DNA of 64,000 bases from Kitagawia praeruptora (Eukaryota > Streptophyta > Magnoliopsida > Apiales > Apiaceae). This document shows, piece after piece, positions 33,045 to 44,340 of the stretch. Within the stretch, counting starts at the first letter, position 1. Each line of letters starts with the position of its first letter. A program made the position numbers and the translations under genes. The DNA lies in assembly GCA_037693485.1 (NCBI GenBank), contig CM075352.1, positions 65,846,001 through 65,910,000 on the forward strand. Direction: 5' to 3'. The notes beneath the pieces are model-generated. The model saw nothing but the letters and a program-made list of their open reading frames with translations. It searched no databases and had not been told where the DNA came from.

Positions 33045-34434
33045 GAGCAATTAGTCAAAAAAACCAACCAATTTTACATTTTTTTGCCATTTAACCAATC
33101 AACTATTTTTTTCATAAAGAACCCCAACAAACTTTGCCAAATTGCAAAAATTTGTCCTAAATTTAACCATGGTTAATTATTATTATCTAATATTTATTTT
33201 TTGGATATTTACCAAGAATACTAATTTAAAGTTTCTTTTTGCAAAAATACCACCTTACTTAATAAATTGCAATTTTAGCAAAACAAAGTTTTAAATTGCA
33301 AAAATACTAGGCCCCTCCTCCCTCAATTTTCTCTCTCCTCCCCCCTTATCAACACAGACGCCGCCGACTTTGTACTTTTTTTTTTATGGGGGCTATTTGG
33401 GTGGATTTTTGTTTGCAACCACATTCAATCAAATTCAAATAAATGCAACCAAATGCAATTTTTTTTAAAAAAGGTGGGGTGATTTTGGTGGATTTGGATT
33501 GCAAGGCCCCGCCAGGGGCAATATTCAACTAAATGATTTTGGGTTCCAAGGCCCCGCCAGGGGCGATATTCAACCAAATCAACTATTTTCAACTATTTTC
33601 AACAGTTTGCAACTATTTTCAACTAGTTGCAACTATTTTCAACTACTTTCAACTAGTTACAACTAGTTGCAACTACATATTATTGGTTTGAGTGATTTTG
33701 GGTTCCAAGGCCCCGCCAGGGGCAATATTCAACCAAATCAACTATTTTCAACTGTTTTCAACTAGTTGCAACTACATATTATTGGTTTGGGTGATTTTGG
33801 TGGATTTGGGTTGCAAGGCCCCGTAGGGGCATATTCAACTGAATGCAACTGAAATCAGAAATTAAATTGCTAATTTCAAGTTCCATTTGTCAGTTGTCAT
33901 TTTCGACCTCATTATAATAGAGTTCAAAAATGAGGTCGAAAATGACAACTGACAAATGGAACTTGAAATCATAAATTTAGTTGCATTCAGTTGCAATTAG
34001 TTGCAAATTTAGTTGAATATGCCCCTGCGGGGCCAGGAAACCTAAATCCACCAAAATATCACCCATCTTAAATATATATATATAAATATTATTTCATAAA
34101 TATTATTTTAGCTATAAAGAAAATAAACTACAAATCTAGTTTGAGTTGTATAGGCTAGTCATGTTTTAATATTAATATATTTTGGTTTATCAAAAAAATA
34201 AAATAATAAACTACAATGTAGTAATAATTTGAATGAATTTTTTTATTAATAATTTATTGCTTATTTAATAAAGATGTGGTTGAACAATAGTTAATATGCA
34301 TCAACAATGACTAACTATAGTTAATTTATTTTCAAAGTTTAATAAAGTTTATTGGGTTTTTATGAGAAAAAATAAGTTCATTGATTAAATTGCAAAAACA
34401 TAGAAAGTTGGTTAAGTTTTTTGACTAATAACTC
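33045..34434. mobile_element. Non-autonomous MULE-like element with internal foldback
   Basis: About 90-bp imperfect terminal inverted repeats: left begins gagcaattagtcaaaaaaac, right ends ttttttgactaataactc. They are flanked by AATCCTAAC (33036-33044) and AACCCTAAT (34435-34443), a plausible diverged 9-bp duplication typical of Mutator-like elements. The interior holds four copies of a ccaaggccccgccaggggc module, CAACTATTTT-type short repeats, and a hairpin. No transposase. Confidence 0.6.
33873..33969. repeat. Perfect hairpin, 41-bp arms, 15-base loop
   Basis: 33873-33913 and 33929-33969 are exact reverse complements. Imperfect pairing continues outward through cccc(g)aggggcatattcaac modules at about 33815-33840 and 34015-34040. 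Confidence 0.9.
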
Positions 34435-34443
34435 AACCCTAAT

Positions 34444-35246
34444 CACCTTGGAAATCCAAATAAGAACGAGCACAAAATGCCCAAAAAAATCCAGATCGAA
34501 CAAACTCCAGGGCATGCAAGCACGTCCCAACAGGCTAGCAAAAATCTAGAAGAAAACCCAATTCTAATCTACTACAGTAGTTGCTAGGAGCAAATAATCA
34601 GAACTTAACACTACCGATTCCTAAGCAATGAAGAATAAAGAGTAAACAATCAAATTTTATTACTCATCCATACAAAACCCAAAATGAACGATAAAAAGAA
34701 ACCATTTAATGCAAAATCAAGCTACCCAATGCACAAGTTGAATTTGAGCCCGGATCCTCTAGGCTCTATCCCCTTCTCCATGTCCATTCTGTGTCCCCTT
34801 GATCTTTTTATATTAAATGAGTGTCCTTGACATGACCCATTTTAAAGAAAATAAAATAAAAATTTTATTTTTCTTAAAATGGGCTCGACCAGGAGCACTT
34901 TTTAAATACAAATAGAGGATCAGCATTCTTTCACAATATTTGGCTTTCCCCACGTGGATTTCAATATGATATCTAAATGTTGTCATGATTGTAGAGTAGG
35001 AACTCTGGTTGGCTAATGTAGAGGATTCTCCGGTACAATTTAGTTTCATTGTTTTCCTTAGTCCAAGTCGAGCGAGTGTTTGGCTCATATTAGAAAGATC
35101 AAAAGTAAAGTAAGAGACATGAATAAGCAGCTGTAGCCTGTAAGCCTGTAAACATAAATTTCTCTAAATTTATCCATTTTCCTATTAGAATAATTCATTT
35201 TCCTACTACAATTTGCAACACTTCTAATTTAATGTCCTACCACCAA
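34444..35246. other. Intergenic, nothing recognised
   Basis: No supported gene. The minus frame 35088-34813 has no domain and includes an AT-rich palindromic stretch. Confidence 0.5.
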
Positions 35247-35805
35247 TCTATCTATATAACCTTTATTAATAAACGAAACTCATTTTTAATGGTACCACTT
35301 TTTTTATTCACACCATATTTTGGTTTCACCCATAAATTCATATTTCTAATAAAATTCAATGTTGTTTTTCAACAAAAAAATAAAAAAACTTATTATAGCT
35401 ATAATTCTCTTTTTGTAATTATTTTTTGCACCATATTTTGGTTTCACCCCTAAACTCCTATTTCTACTAGAATTCTATGTTATTTTTTAATTAAAAATAA
35501 AAAATATATTATAATTATAATTCGACACGAGCTACCGCACACAATAAATTTACAAGTGCACTTCATTAAATTAACTCAACATTATAAATAATTCAAAGAC
35601 TTAAAAAAAATGGAAACGTGGCAGATGTGACTTGCTTAGCCGTTAAATTCTCCGCTCACTTCTCTCCTCTCCCTAACACCCATCTATAACTTTTTATTAT
35701 TTATAAACGAAATCCATTATATCTATTATAGGCCAACATGGGTTTTGTGCCTATTTAGTAAATTACAAATTTGTCCTTATATTTATATTAATGCTAAAAA
35801 AATTG

Positions 35806-35890
35806 AAGTTGGAAGGAATTGAACCCATGACCTTACAACAACTGTAACTTTATGTTTACATGTCCAACCATTAGACCAAATCAATTTTTT
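35806..35890 (-). mobile_element. tRNA-like SINE head
   Basis: On the minus strand, TTGGTCTAATGGTTGGAC (A-box-like, near 35865-35882) is followed 30-40 bases later by GGTCATGGGTTCAATTCC (B-box-like, near 35815-35832). A second partial copy of the A-box half is at about 35952-36012. No poly(A) tail is clear. Confidence 0.4.
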
Positions 35891-36218
35891 GTGAAACATT
35901 TGAAACTCATTCACTACATCATGCTCAAATAACCACCTATTAGCAATATTTATTTTACAACCTTCCAACAACTGTAACTTTATGTTTACATATCCAACCA
36001 CTAGACAAAATCGCTTTTTTTTTTGTAGAACATTTTAAACTCATTCACTACATGCTCAAATAACCACCAATTATAAATATTTATTTTATAATTTATTCAG
36101 GATAAAAGTGCCCACGTAATTTTACTAATTTTAATAAGTTGAATTTTGATAAGAATTAAAACAATGACATTCATATACTCATAAATTTATGCTCACGTTT
36201 ATTTTTATGATTTATTAG

Positions 36219-37495
36219 GGATAAAATCGTTCAAATATTTTCACATATAATAGTAAAAAATGGTAGTCGGGGAGGGAAAATATAGATTGACAAAGATGAT
36301 GTCGTCAAAGTCAATTTAGAAAGGTATTGAGTGGCCGAAAATTGGTCAAAAAAAAAAATCAAAGTGAGTAGGTAGGTGACGAAAAATAAGTAGAAGTCTA
36401 TCTCAAGTAGGTAAACGGGCGGAAGTGAAAATAGATCTATAAAAATTTATTACAATATTTCTCTTTTTTAACAATTATGTCTATATATTAGTCAAATAGC
36501 CAGAATATGTTTATTATTAAATTGTTACAAAAAATGATGAATGAAGTGTATAACATATTTTTACTCGATATCAGTAGATTTATTAGGGATAAAATCGTTA
36601 AAATATTTTCACATATTATAGTAAAAAATGGTAGTCGGGGATGGAAAATATAGATTGACAAAGATGATGTCGTCAAAGTCAATTAAGAAAGGTACTGGGT
36701 GGCCGAAAATTGGTCAAAAAAATCAAAGTGAGGAGGTAGGTGACGAAAAATAAGTAGACGTCTATCTCAAGTGGGTAAACGGACGGAAGTGAAAATAGAT
36801 CTATAAAAAATTATTACAATATTTCTCTCCTTTAACAATTAAGTCTATATATTAGTCAAATAACCAGAATATGTTTATTTTTAAATTGTTACAAAAAAGG
36901 ATGAATGAAGTGTATAACATATTTTTACTCGATAAGAGTATAATATTTTATTTTAAGTATGAAAGGTATGAGTGGCCGAAAATTGGTCAAAAAAAAAAAA
37001 TCAAAGTGAGGAGGTAGGTGACGAAAAATAAGTAGAAGTTTATCTCAAGTAGGTAAACCGGCGAAAGTGAAAATAGATCTATAAAAATTTATTACAATAT
37101 TTTTCTTTTTTAAAAATTATGTCTATATATTAGTCAAATAGCCAGAATATGTTTATTATTAAATTTACAAAAATTGATGAATGAAGTGTATAACATATTT
37201 TTACTCGATATCAGTATAATATTTTATATAGTTTAAGTATGAAAGGTATTGAGGTGGCCGAAAATTGGTAAAAAAAAAAGTCAAAGTGAGAAGGTAGGTG
37301 ATCGAAAATTAGTAGAAGTTTATCTCAAGTAGGTAAACGCGCGGAAGTGAAAATAGATATATCAAAATTTATTACAATATTTCTCTTTTAACAATTATGT
37401 CTACACTAGTCGAATGACCAGAATATGTTTATTATTAAATTAATACAAGAAATGATAAATGAGGTGTAAAACATATTTTTACTAAGCCAAAGAAG
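36219..37495 (+). repeat. Tandem array of about 4 long units (270-370 bp)
   Basis: The marker GTGGCCGAAAATTGGT recurs at 36331, 36699, 36972 and 37254, each inside the same larger text (aaaatcaaagtgag, gaagtgaaaatagat, ccagaatatgtttatt). Spacings are 368, 273 and 282 bp; the first interval has an extra block. No gene. Confidence 0.85.
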
Positions 37496-38454
37496 AAACT
37501 TACAACAACTTTTTAAAAATCATTTACTACATGCACAAATAATTCGCATGCTCTACTTTATTTAATATTTATTTTGTGATTTAATCAAGTTAAAATTATT
37601 AAAATGAATTGTACAGTTGTCAGCCTATTATGTTTAGTACAGGTGACTTTTAAAAACCATTTACTACATGTACAAATAATACGCATGCTTTACTATATTT
37701 AATATTTATTTTGAGATTTAATCAAGTTAAAATTATCAAAATGAATTGTGTTGTGTTTAGTACAGGCCAAAATGATTTTTTGACGAGAACTCTTATACTA
37801 ATTTAAAACATTATTTTGTGATCAATTAAATAATTTACATGTGAGATATAAACATTGTATTAATTTTTTAATTAAATAAAAGAACTGTAGTTGGGTTAGG
37901 AAACGATATTATCAATTAGTTCGTAGATTTAATACAAATAATTATGAGATTAAGATCTATACCTATATTAATGAAAGATAGATATTTAAAAAGAGAATAC
38001 TAAATTGTATAAAATACACAAATTATAATTATCGATTAGTTGAATTTAAGGACTGTAAAAATGATTGAATTTAAAAAGATAAATTCAAAAAATAACTAAT
38101 TAAATTGTATTTAAAAGAAATTCAAAATTATAGGTCACTAAAAGTGTTTTTAAAATAAGACTACATGTAATATACGTATACACAATTATATAATTGTTAG
38201 TAGTTACTTATGAAGCTTTTATATATAATACATAAAAAAAATCATAGATCATGTATTTCATATTAACAATCAATATGTAAGAAAATACTATATAAAAGTC
38301 GTGTGTTTCTCGATGGATACATCACTATCAATACCACCATTAACAACACATCGCTAACACCACTACCATACCACCACAATACCGTCACTACCACACAACA
38401 ACACTAGAATCACGAGCGAAATCACTAAAACTTTTAATGGAATCACATCAACAC
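37496..38454. other. AT-rich intergenic with a short duplication
   Basis: Two diverged copies of the segment accatttactacatg through agatttaatcaagttaaaat lie at about 37518-37600 and 37655-37740. No gene. Confidence 0.5.
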
Positions 38455-39213
38455 CACCCTTTGCACTACCTAAAAAATCAAAACGAAAGCAGAATTACTG
38501 TACTTTCAACTTGAATCACCAAAAACTGAACCCAAATCACTAAAATTTTAAATGTAAATTACCAAAATTTCTAAAATTTCAAATTCTGATAGTGTTCGGA
38601 GGTGCTGGTGTTGATGGTCGGTAGTAAAGTGGGTGAAAACGACATCGATGGAGATCTTTAAACTCAGATCTTATGTGAGAGGACAACAAACGAGATGAAT
38701 GAGCTAGCGGAGTAGGGTGGTTGGAATTCGATGATAAACGTGTTCGCAAGTTATTTTTAGAGTGTTGGTCGATTTGGTGACACGAAGAAATGGTTAAGTG
38801 AGGAAGGTGTATAGATGTATACACACAATGTATACAAGTGGAGAAGAGGTGGTGATGACATTGTTGTATTGTCGAAGATAGTGTAAAAAAATCTTCAAAA
38901 ATAGTAGAGGTGGAAGGGTAAAGTTGGAGATGTAGGTTACATTTGAATGTGCACCACCATTTACACCACCAAAATCAAAGCATAATCAAATAAAATTCAA
39001 CTTGAATCACCAAAATTATACTAAAAGTTTTGAATACAAATTACCAAAAATTTCTAAATCTGAAATTTTGATAGTATTCAAAGGAGTTGGTGATGGCATT
39101 GATGGTGGTAGAGTGGGTAAGAACGACATCGGCGGGGATTTATAAACTCATTTATATTGTTAGAAGATGAAAAATGGAATGAATAAACTATCGAATGTGG
39201 GGTCGGGAATGTG
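38455..39213. repeat. Diverged direct duplication of about 480 bp
   Basis: The text starting near 38490 (ttcaacttgaatcaccaaaa, then aaattctgatagtgttcgg, gacatcgatggagatc) recurs diverged from about 38995. The second copy is cut at 39218 by element D and continues at 47076 (gatcgatttggtgacacgaa). The minus frames here (38824-38579 and 39311-39078) are not supported as genes. Confidence 0.65.
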
Positions 39214-39218
39214 GTTGG

Positions 39219-40325
39219 TGTTGGGACAATCAGATCGTGGCCCTGCGATTTTTGATACAATAAATTAACGAGTAAAAATACAAAAGTCACCTTGTTAACG
39301 GTTGATTCCACGCTCTTCTATTGTATTCCCAAATTCCCTTGAGCGAAGTGTGGCCTTCGTCTTCTCAAGTTAACCTCTCTTCTTGCTCCTAGGTGGCTAC
39401 AATATTTTTCTCAACCAACCCTAGCAAGAAGAGAATAAGAATATATATAGGGCTACAATAGGGATCATGGATAATTAGGTTAGGCCTTCTAATTACATCT
39501 TGAGCCTAGCCCAATGTAATTAAATATTAATTCAATCCACTAAAGAATTAATATTTGCACTACCTTTCCTAATACCGCAACTTAATTATTTAATTGGGTT
39601 CCAATATTATTTGCTTATTAAATTCCCCATGTTTAAAATAGCGCATGCCCATTAATTAAATAAATTACTGATAATTTATTTAATTAATATCTTTTATCCT
39701 TGATCATCCACTCAACCTTTATTTAATTATGCCGGAATAAATCCACCTGCAGGGTTTCACATAATTAAATCTTTTTGAGCTTTCAAGGGGACATCATTAA
39801 CCCGAATATTATCAGGACATGGATTCCTTCAATATATAATATCCACCATATATATTATTCCATCACCCAAAATATAATGAAATAAATCAAAAGAATTATT
39901 TCATATATAAATCAAAGCATGTAAATAATATACACGTGTCAATTACTATATCGGGATTAAGAACCTAAGCATTAATAATAACATAGAATCTTAGTTCTCC
40001 TTCTTAATCAGTATAAGGGAACAATTCTAAATTTGATCCTGTTCAATATACACAAAGTATACTAGTATTATTTATTAGTCAATATAAACTAATCTAAATA
40101 ATACTACAGCCATACCAGTGGATTGTCCAACACCACCTGTGCTGTGAACCTTATTATATTATATAAACCGTATTTAACAATCTAATATTCTGTATCCCAT
40201 TTGATACTAGATTGTCCACAATATATAATATTAGACAGCATGTAAACATTTAAATGATTCTCAATAAAACCGGGCCAGAAATAAATGTATATACTTAAAA
40301 TAAATATTTTCAGTATACCCTAACA
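39219..40325 (-). repeat. 3' LTR of element D
   Basis: Copy of 45964-47070. As read on minus it begins TGTTAGGG and ends CCCAACA. A TATA-like CCTATATATATTC (minus) lies near 39438-39450. Confidence 0.95.
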
Positions 40326-40343
40326 ATCTCCCACTTATACTCA
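40326..40343 (-). other. Polypurine tract of element D
   Basis: On minus, gagtataagtgggagat directly precedes the 3' LTR. Confidence 0.8.
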
Positions 40344-40395
40344 AAATATTCTATGAGTATATCAGTGTTTATTTAATCCACTATTACATTGAAAA

Positions 40396-43300
40396 CTATG
40401 TGCCCATCCATCTGACTCCTATCGCTTCCACATGCCTGTCAAAAACCTTTGCTGGCAAGCTCTTTGTGAAAGGATCTGCCCGGTTGTCTTCTGATGATAT
40501 GTGAGCCACAACTATGTCTCCTCGCTTTACGATTCCTCGTATGAGATGATACTTACGTTCAATATGTTTAGCTGCTTTGTGGTCTCGTGGTTCTTTTGAA
40601 TTTGCCACAGCACCAGTGTTATCACAATACACTGTCAAGCTTCTAGGCAAATTAGGTACCACATCTAAGTCCAAAAGGAAGTTCCTGAACCATACAGCCT
40701 CCTTAGCAGCCTCAGAGGCCGCCACGTACTCGGCTTCCATAGTAGAGTCTGCAATGCATTTCTGCTTTACACTCCTCCATATAACGGCTCCACCTCCCAA
40801 AGTAAAAACATATCCTGAGGTTGATTTCCTCTTATCCCTATCTGATTGAAAATCTGAATCAGTATATCCCAAAGGAAATAGATCTGAGGCCTTGTAAATT
40901 AACATATACTCTTTAGTCCTTCGCAGGTACTTGAGTATAGTTTTTACTGCACTCCAATGTTCTTGACCTGGGTTCGACTGATATCTACTAACCATGCCTA
41001 CAGCAAAGCAGATGTCAGGCCTTGTACATAACATAGCATACATTAAGCTTCCACATGCCGAAGCATAAGGAACTGCTTTCATGCTCTCTATATCCTTAGG
41101 TGTCGAAGGACACTGCTCCTTGGATAGAGCAACTCCATGCTTAAAAGGTAGAAAACCTTTCTTAGAGTTCTGCATGTTAAAACGAGCTAATACTTCATCA
41201 ATGTAAGGCTCTTGAGATAAAGCCAACATCCTTTTCTTGCGATCCCTTATTACTTTGATCCCAAGGATGTATGCCGCTTCACCTAAGTCCTTCATTTCAA
41301 ATTGTTTGAACAACCATGCCTTTACTGATGATAACATCTTAACATTGTTTCCAATGAGTAAAATGTCATCTACATATAGTACTAGAAAAACCACTGCATT
41401 ACCCTCACTTCTCTTATACACGCATGACTCGCTTGGACTTTGATCAAATCCATATGACTGGACTGCCTGATCAAAACGAATATTCCAGTCCCTAGAAGCT
41501 TGTTTAAGTCCATAAATAGACCTCTTAAGCTTACAAACCAGATGCTCTTGGCCTTCTTTAATGAATCCTTTTGGTTGTTGCATATAGATGGTTTCCTCAA
41601 GACTTCCATTAAGGAAAGCTGTCTTGACATCCATTTGCCAAATCTCATAATCGAGATGAGCTGCTATAGATAAAAGAATCCGGATCGACTTAAGCATAAC
41701 AACTGGCGAAAAGGTTTCCTCATAATCGATTCCTTCTTTCTGAGTATACCCTTTCGCAACAAGTCGTGCTTTCCAGGCTTTCACCTTTTTGTCAGATCCT
41801 CTTTTCTTCTTGTAGATCCACATACTTCCAATGGGTTTTATACCTTTGGGTGGTTCCACGAGCTCCCAAACTTGATTGGAATACATAGATTCCATCTCAG
41901 ATTCCATTGCCTTTTGCCAAAGATTTGCATCTTTATCTAGAATTGCCTGTTCGTATGTCCTGGGATCCTCATCATGTTCACCAGAGACCAAGTCTGAAGA
42001 CTCTCCCAAAAACATGAATCTTTCAGGTTGTCGAACAACCCTCCCACTACGACGAGGCACTGGTGCGGTACTAGTGTCAAGTTGTGCATTTTCTTGTGGT
42101 TGTTCTACTTGTACTATTGGCACTTGGGGATTATCTGTCCCTCCCACTAATTCCTCTAAAACAACACTACTCATGGGTTTGTGGTTCATCATATAGTCTT
42201 CCTCTAAGAATCTGGCATTGGTGCTAACAATGACATCTCGATCCCTAGGACTATAAAATGAATAACCTTTCGTCCCCATGGGATAGCCTACAAACAGCCT
42301 TACTTCTGTGCGAGATTCTAGCTTAGTCGCGTTCTTGTTAAGCACATGTGCTGGACAACCCCAAATCCGAATATGTCTTAGACTTGGTTTGCTACCAGTC
42401 CACAATTCTATTGGAGTCTTGGGAACCGACTTAGAAGGTACCAAGTTCAGAAGGTAAGCCGCTGTTTCTATAGCATATCCCCAGAATGACTTAGGTAAAT
42501 CTGAATAACTCATCATTGATCTAACACTCTCCAAAAGAGTCCGATTCCTTCTCTCTGCTACACCATTCTGCTGAGGTGTGCCAGGTGCAGACAACTGGGA
42601 TGTAATCCCATTTTCTGATAAATAGTCCCTAAATTCTCCAAGCAAGTATTCGCCACCACGATCTGATCGTAGTGACTTGATACATTTTCCAAGATGTCGT
42701 TTCTCCGCACTTGCTTTGTACTCTTTGAATTTTTCAAAGCACTCAGACTTGCGGCGCAACAAATAAATGTATCCATATCTAGAATAATCGTCAATGAAAG
42801 TGACAAAATACTCATAACCTCCTCTTGCTTGGATACTCATAGGACCACATAAATCAGTATGAACCAATTCTAATACTTCTTTGGCTCTATTCCCCTTTCG
42901 TTTAAAAGGCCTATTAGTCATCTTACCTTCCAAGCAAGATTCACAAACTGGAAATGGCTCCACTGCCAACAAGCCTAATGGCCCATCTACTACCAGTCTT
43001 TGAATCCTCCTCAAGTTAATATGACCTAATCTTAAGTGCCAAAGATATGTTTGGTTCAATTCGGAAGGTTTCTTTCTTTTGTTTGAGCTAGAAAGAATGT
43101 TATTAGTTTCCTTTTGTTGCAGCATTGGTTGGATAGGATTAATAATATATAAATTGTCTTGCAATGTACCAGAACATATAACTCGTTTATTCATCATAAT
43201 AGAAACATTACGATCCAAACAAACATTATAACCATCCATGGCAAGTTTAGAAACCGAAATCAAATTCCTTCTAAATGAAGGTACATAAAGACAATTGTTC

Positions 43301-44340
43301 AAAACCAAAATCCTATCATCGCCAAAAGACAATGTAATTATTCCAACTGCAACTACTGCTACTTTCGTAGCATCTCCCATGAACACATATATCTCGCCAT
43401 CTCTAAGCATTCTGGTTTGCTGGAACCCCTGCATAGAGTTACAAACATGGTCAGTGGCTCCTGTATCTACACACCAAGTGCTCGTAGATATAGCCGCTAT
43501 ATATGTTTCTGTAACTAGAGAAAGAGACATACCAGTATTGTTTGTCTTCTTAGGAAGAGGACAATCCTGTTTCCAGTGACCTGACTGCTTGCACCTGAAG
43601 CACTTGCCCTTAGGCTTTTTCACAGCACCTTGAACTCCCACTGCATTAGCAACCTTTCCAACTTTCTGTGTCTGAACCTTTTTCTTCTTCTTGCCTTTCG
43701 GCTTAGAGGAAGAAGCTTTCTCAGCCACATTCACTCGAACATTCTGCTTAAAGAGTCCTTCAGCTGCCTGAAGTTCTGTCAGAAGTTCCGCAAGACTATA
43801 CATCCTTTTGTTCATGGTGTAATTCAAGCGGAACTGCTCAAAACTTTTGGGCAAGCTCATAAGGATGATATCGATCTGGGTTTCCCCATCAATATCAGCA
43901 CCAAGGATCTCCATCTCATTCAGATGAGACATCATCCTGAGAACATGATCCCTTACAGGTGTTCCTTCAGCCATCTGAGTGTTCATTAAAGCCTTCATTG
44001 CTACTTGCCTAGCAGCCCTATTCTGTTCTCCAAAAAGTTCTTTGAGATTAAAGAGCATATCTGAAGCCGTGGCCATAGCCTGATGCTGATGCTGCAAAAC
44101 ACCCGACATTGCTGCCAGAATGTAACATCGCGACATCTCATCGGCCTTAACCCACCGCTTATAATGCTCCTTATCACTTTCAGGAGCATCTTCAGCAGGC
44201 TGATCTGGCTTGGGTTCATAAGTGCAAAATTTGTACTCCTCAGCAGTCAACACTATGTCCAAATTACGTTTCCATTCAATATAGTTTGGTCCCGTAAGTT
44301 TGTTATCCTTAAGTATGGTGAATAGTGGATTAAAGCCCAT
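40396..44340 (-). CDS. Gag-pol polyprotein of element D (Copia type)
   Basis: 1314 codons with no internal stop, in Copia order gag, protease, integrase, reverse transcriptase, RNase H. Gag: WKRNLDIVL near residue 24 and CCHC knuckle CFRCKQSGHWKQDC at 247-260. Protease: WCVDTGATDH, D292. Integrase: HHCC finger about 435-480, catalytic D496, D560 and E596 (SDRGGEY; AERRNRT), spaced D35E. Reverse transcriptase: KARLVAKGYTQKEGIDY and YVDD at 989-992. RNase H: GYTDSD, then STMEAEY and CDNTGA. The ATG at 44340 is the first good start after the leader. It would form virus-like particles and copy the element into DNA. Lineage within Copia not assigned. Confidence 0.96.
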   Translation of the reverse strand: MGFNPLFTILKDNKLTGPNYIEWKRNLDIVLTAEEYKFCTYEPKPDQPAEDAPESDKEHYKRWVKADEMSRCYILAAMSGVLQHQHQAMATASDMLFNLKELFGEQNRAARQVAMKALMNTQMAEGTPVRDHVLRMMSHLNEMEILGADIDGETQIDIILMSLPKSFEQFRLNYTMNKRMYSLAELLTELQAAEGLFKQNVRVNVAEKASSSKPKGKKKKKVQTQKVGKVANAVGVQGAVKKPKGKCFRCKQSGHWKQDCPLPKKTNNTGMSLSLVTETYIAAISTSTWCVDTGATDHVCNSMQGFQQTRMLRDGEIYVFMGDATKVAVVAVGIITLSFGDDRILVLNNCLYVPSFRRNLISVSKLAMDGYNVCLDRNVSIMMNKRVICSGTLQDNLYIINPIQPMLQQKETNNILSSSNKRKKPSELNQTYLWHLRLGHINLRRIQRLVVDGPLGLLAVEPFPVCESCLEGKMTNRPFKRKGNRAKEVLELVHTDLCGPMSIQARGGYEYFVTFIDDYSRYGYIYLLRRKSECFEKFKEYKASAEKRHLGKCIKSLRSDRGGEYLLGEFRDYLSENGITSQLSAPGTPQQNGVAERRNRTLLESVRSMMSYSDLPKSFWGYAIETAAYLLNLVPSKSVPKTPIELWTGSKPSLRHIRIWGCPAHVLNKNATKLESRTEVRLFVGYPMGTKGYSFYSPRDRDVIVSTNARFLEEDYMMNHKPMSSVVLEELVGGTDNPQVPIVQVEQPQENAQLDTSTAPVPRRSGRVVRQPERFMFLGESSDLVSGEHDEDPRTYEQAILDKDANLWQKAMESEMESMYSNQVWELVEPPKGIKPIGSMWIYKKKRGSDKKVKAWKARLVAKGYTQKEGIDYEETFSPVVMLKSIRILLSIAAHLDYEIWQMDVKTAFLNGSLEETIYMQQPKGFIKEGQEHLVCKLKRSIYGLKQASRDWNIRFDQAVQSYGFDQSPSESCVYKRSEGNAVVFLVLYVDDILLIGNNVKMLSSVKAWLFKQFEMKDLGEAAYILGIKVIRDRKKRMLALSQEPYIDEVLARFNMQNSKKGFLPFKHGVALSKEQCPSTPKDIESMKAVPYASACGSLMYAMLCTRPDICFAVGMVSRYQSNPGQEHWSAVKTILKYLRRTKEYMLIYKASDLFPLGYTDSDFQSDRDKRKSTSGYVFTLGGGAVIWRSVKQKCIADSTMEAEYVAASEAAKEAVWFRNFLLDLDVVPNLPRSLTVYCDNTGAVANSKEPRDHKAAKHIERKYHLIRGIVKRGDIVVAHISSEDNRADPFTKSLPAKVFDRHVEAIGVRWMGT

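Noticed and set aside
33873..33969. Hairpin as a microRNA precursor
   Set aside because: The perfect long stem fits an siRNA source or inverted repeat better than a typical plant miRNA; no mature sequence recognised.
38579..39311. Two minus-strand frames of about 80 codons
   Set aside because: They are diverged copies of a noncoding duplicated unit; the second runs into the LTR of D.
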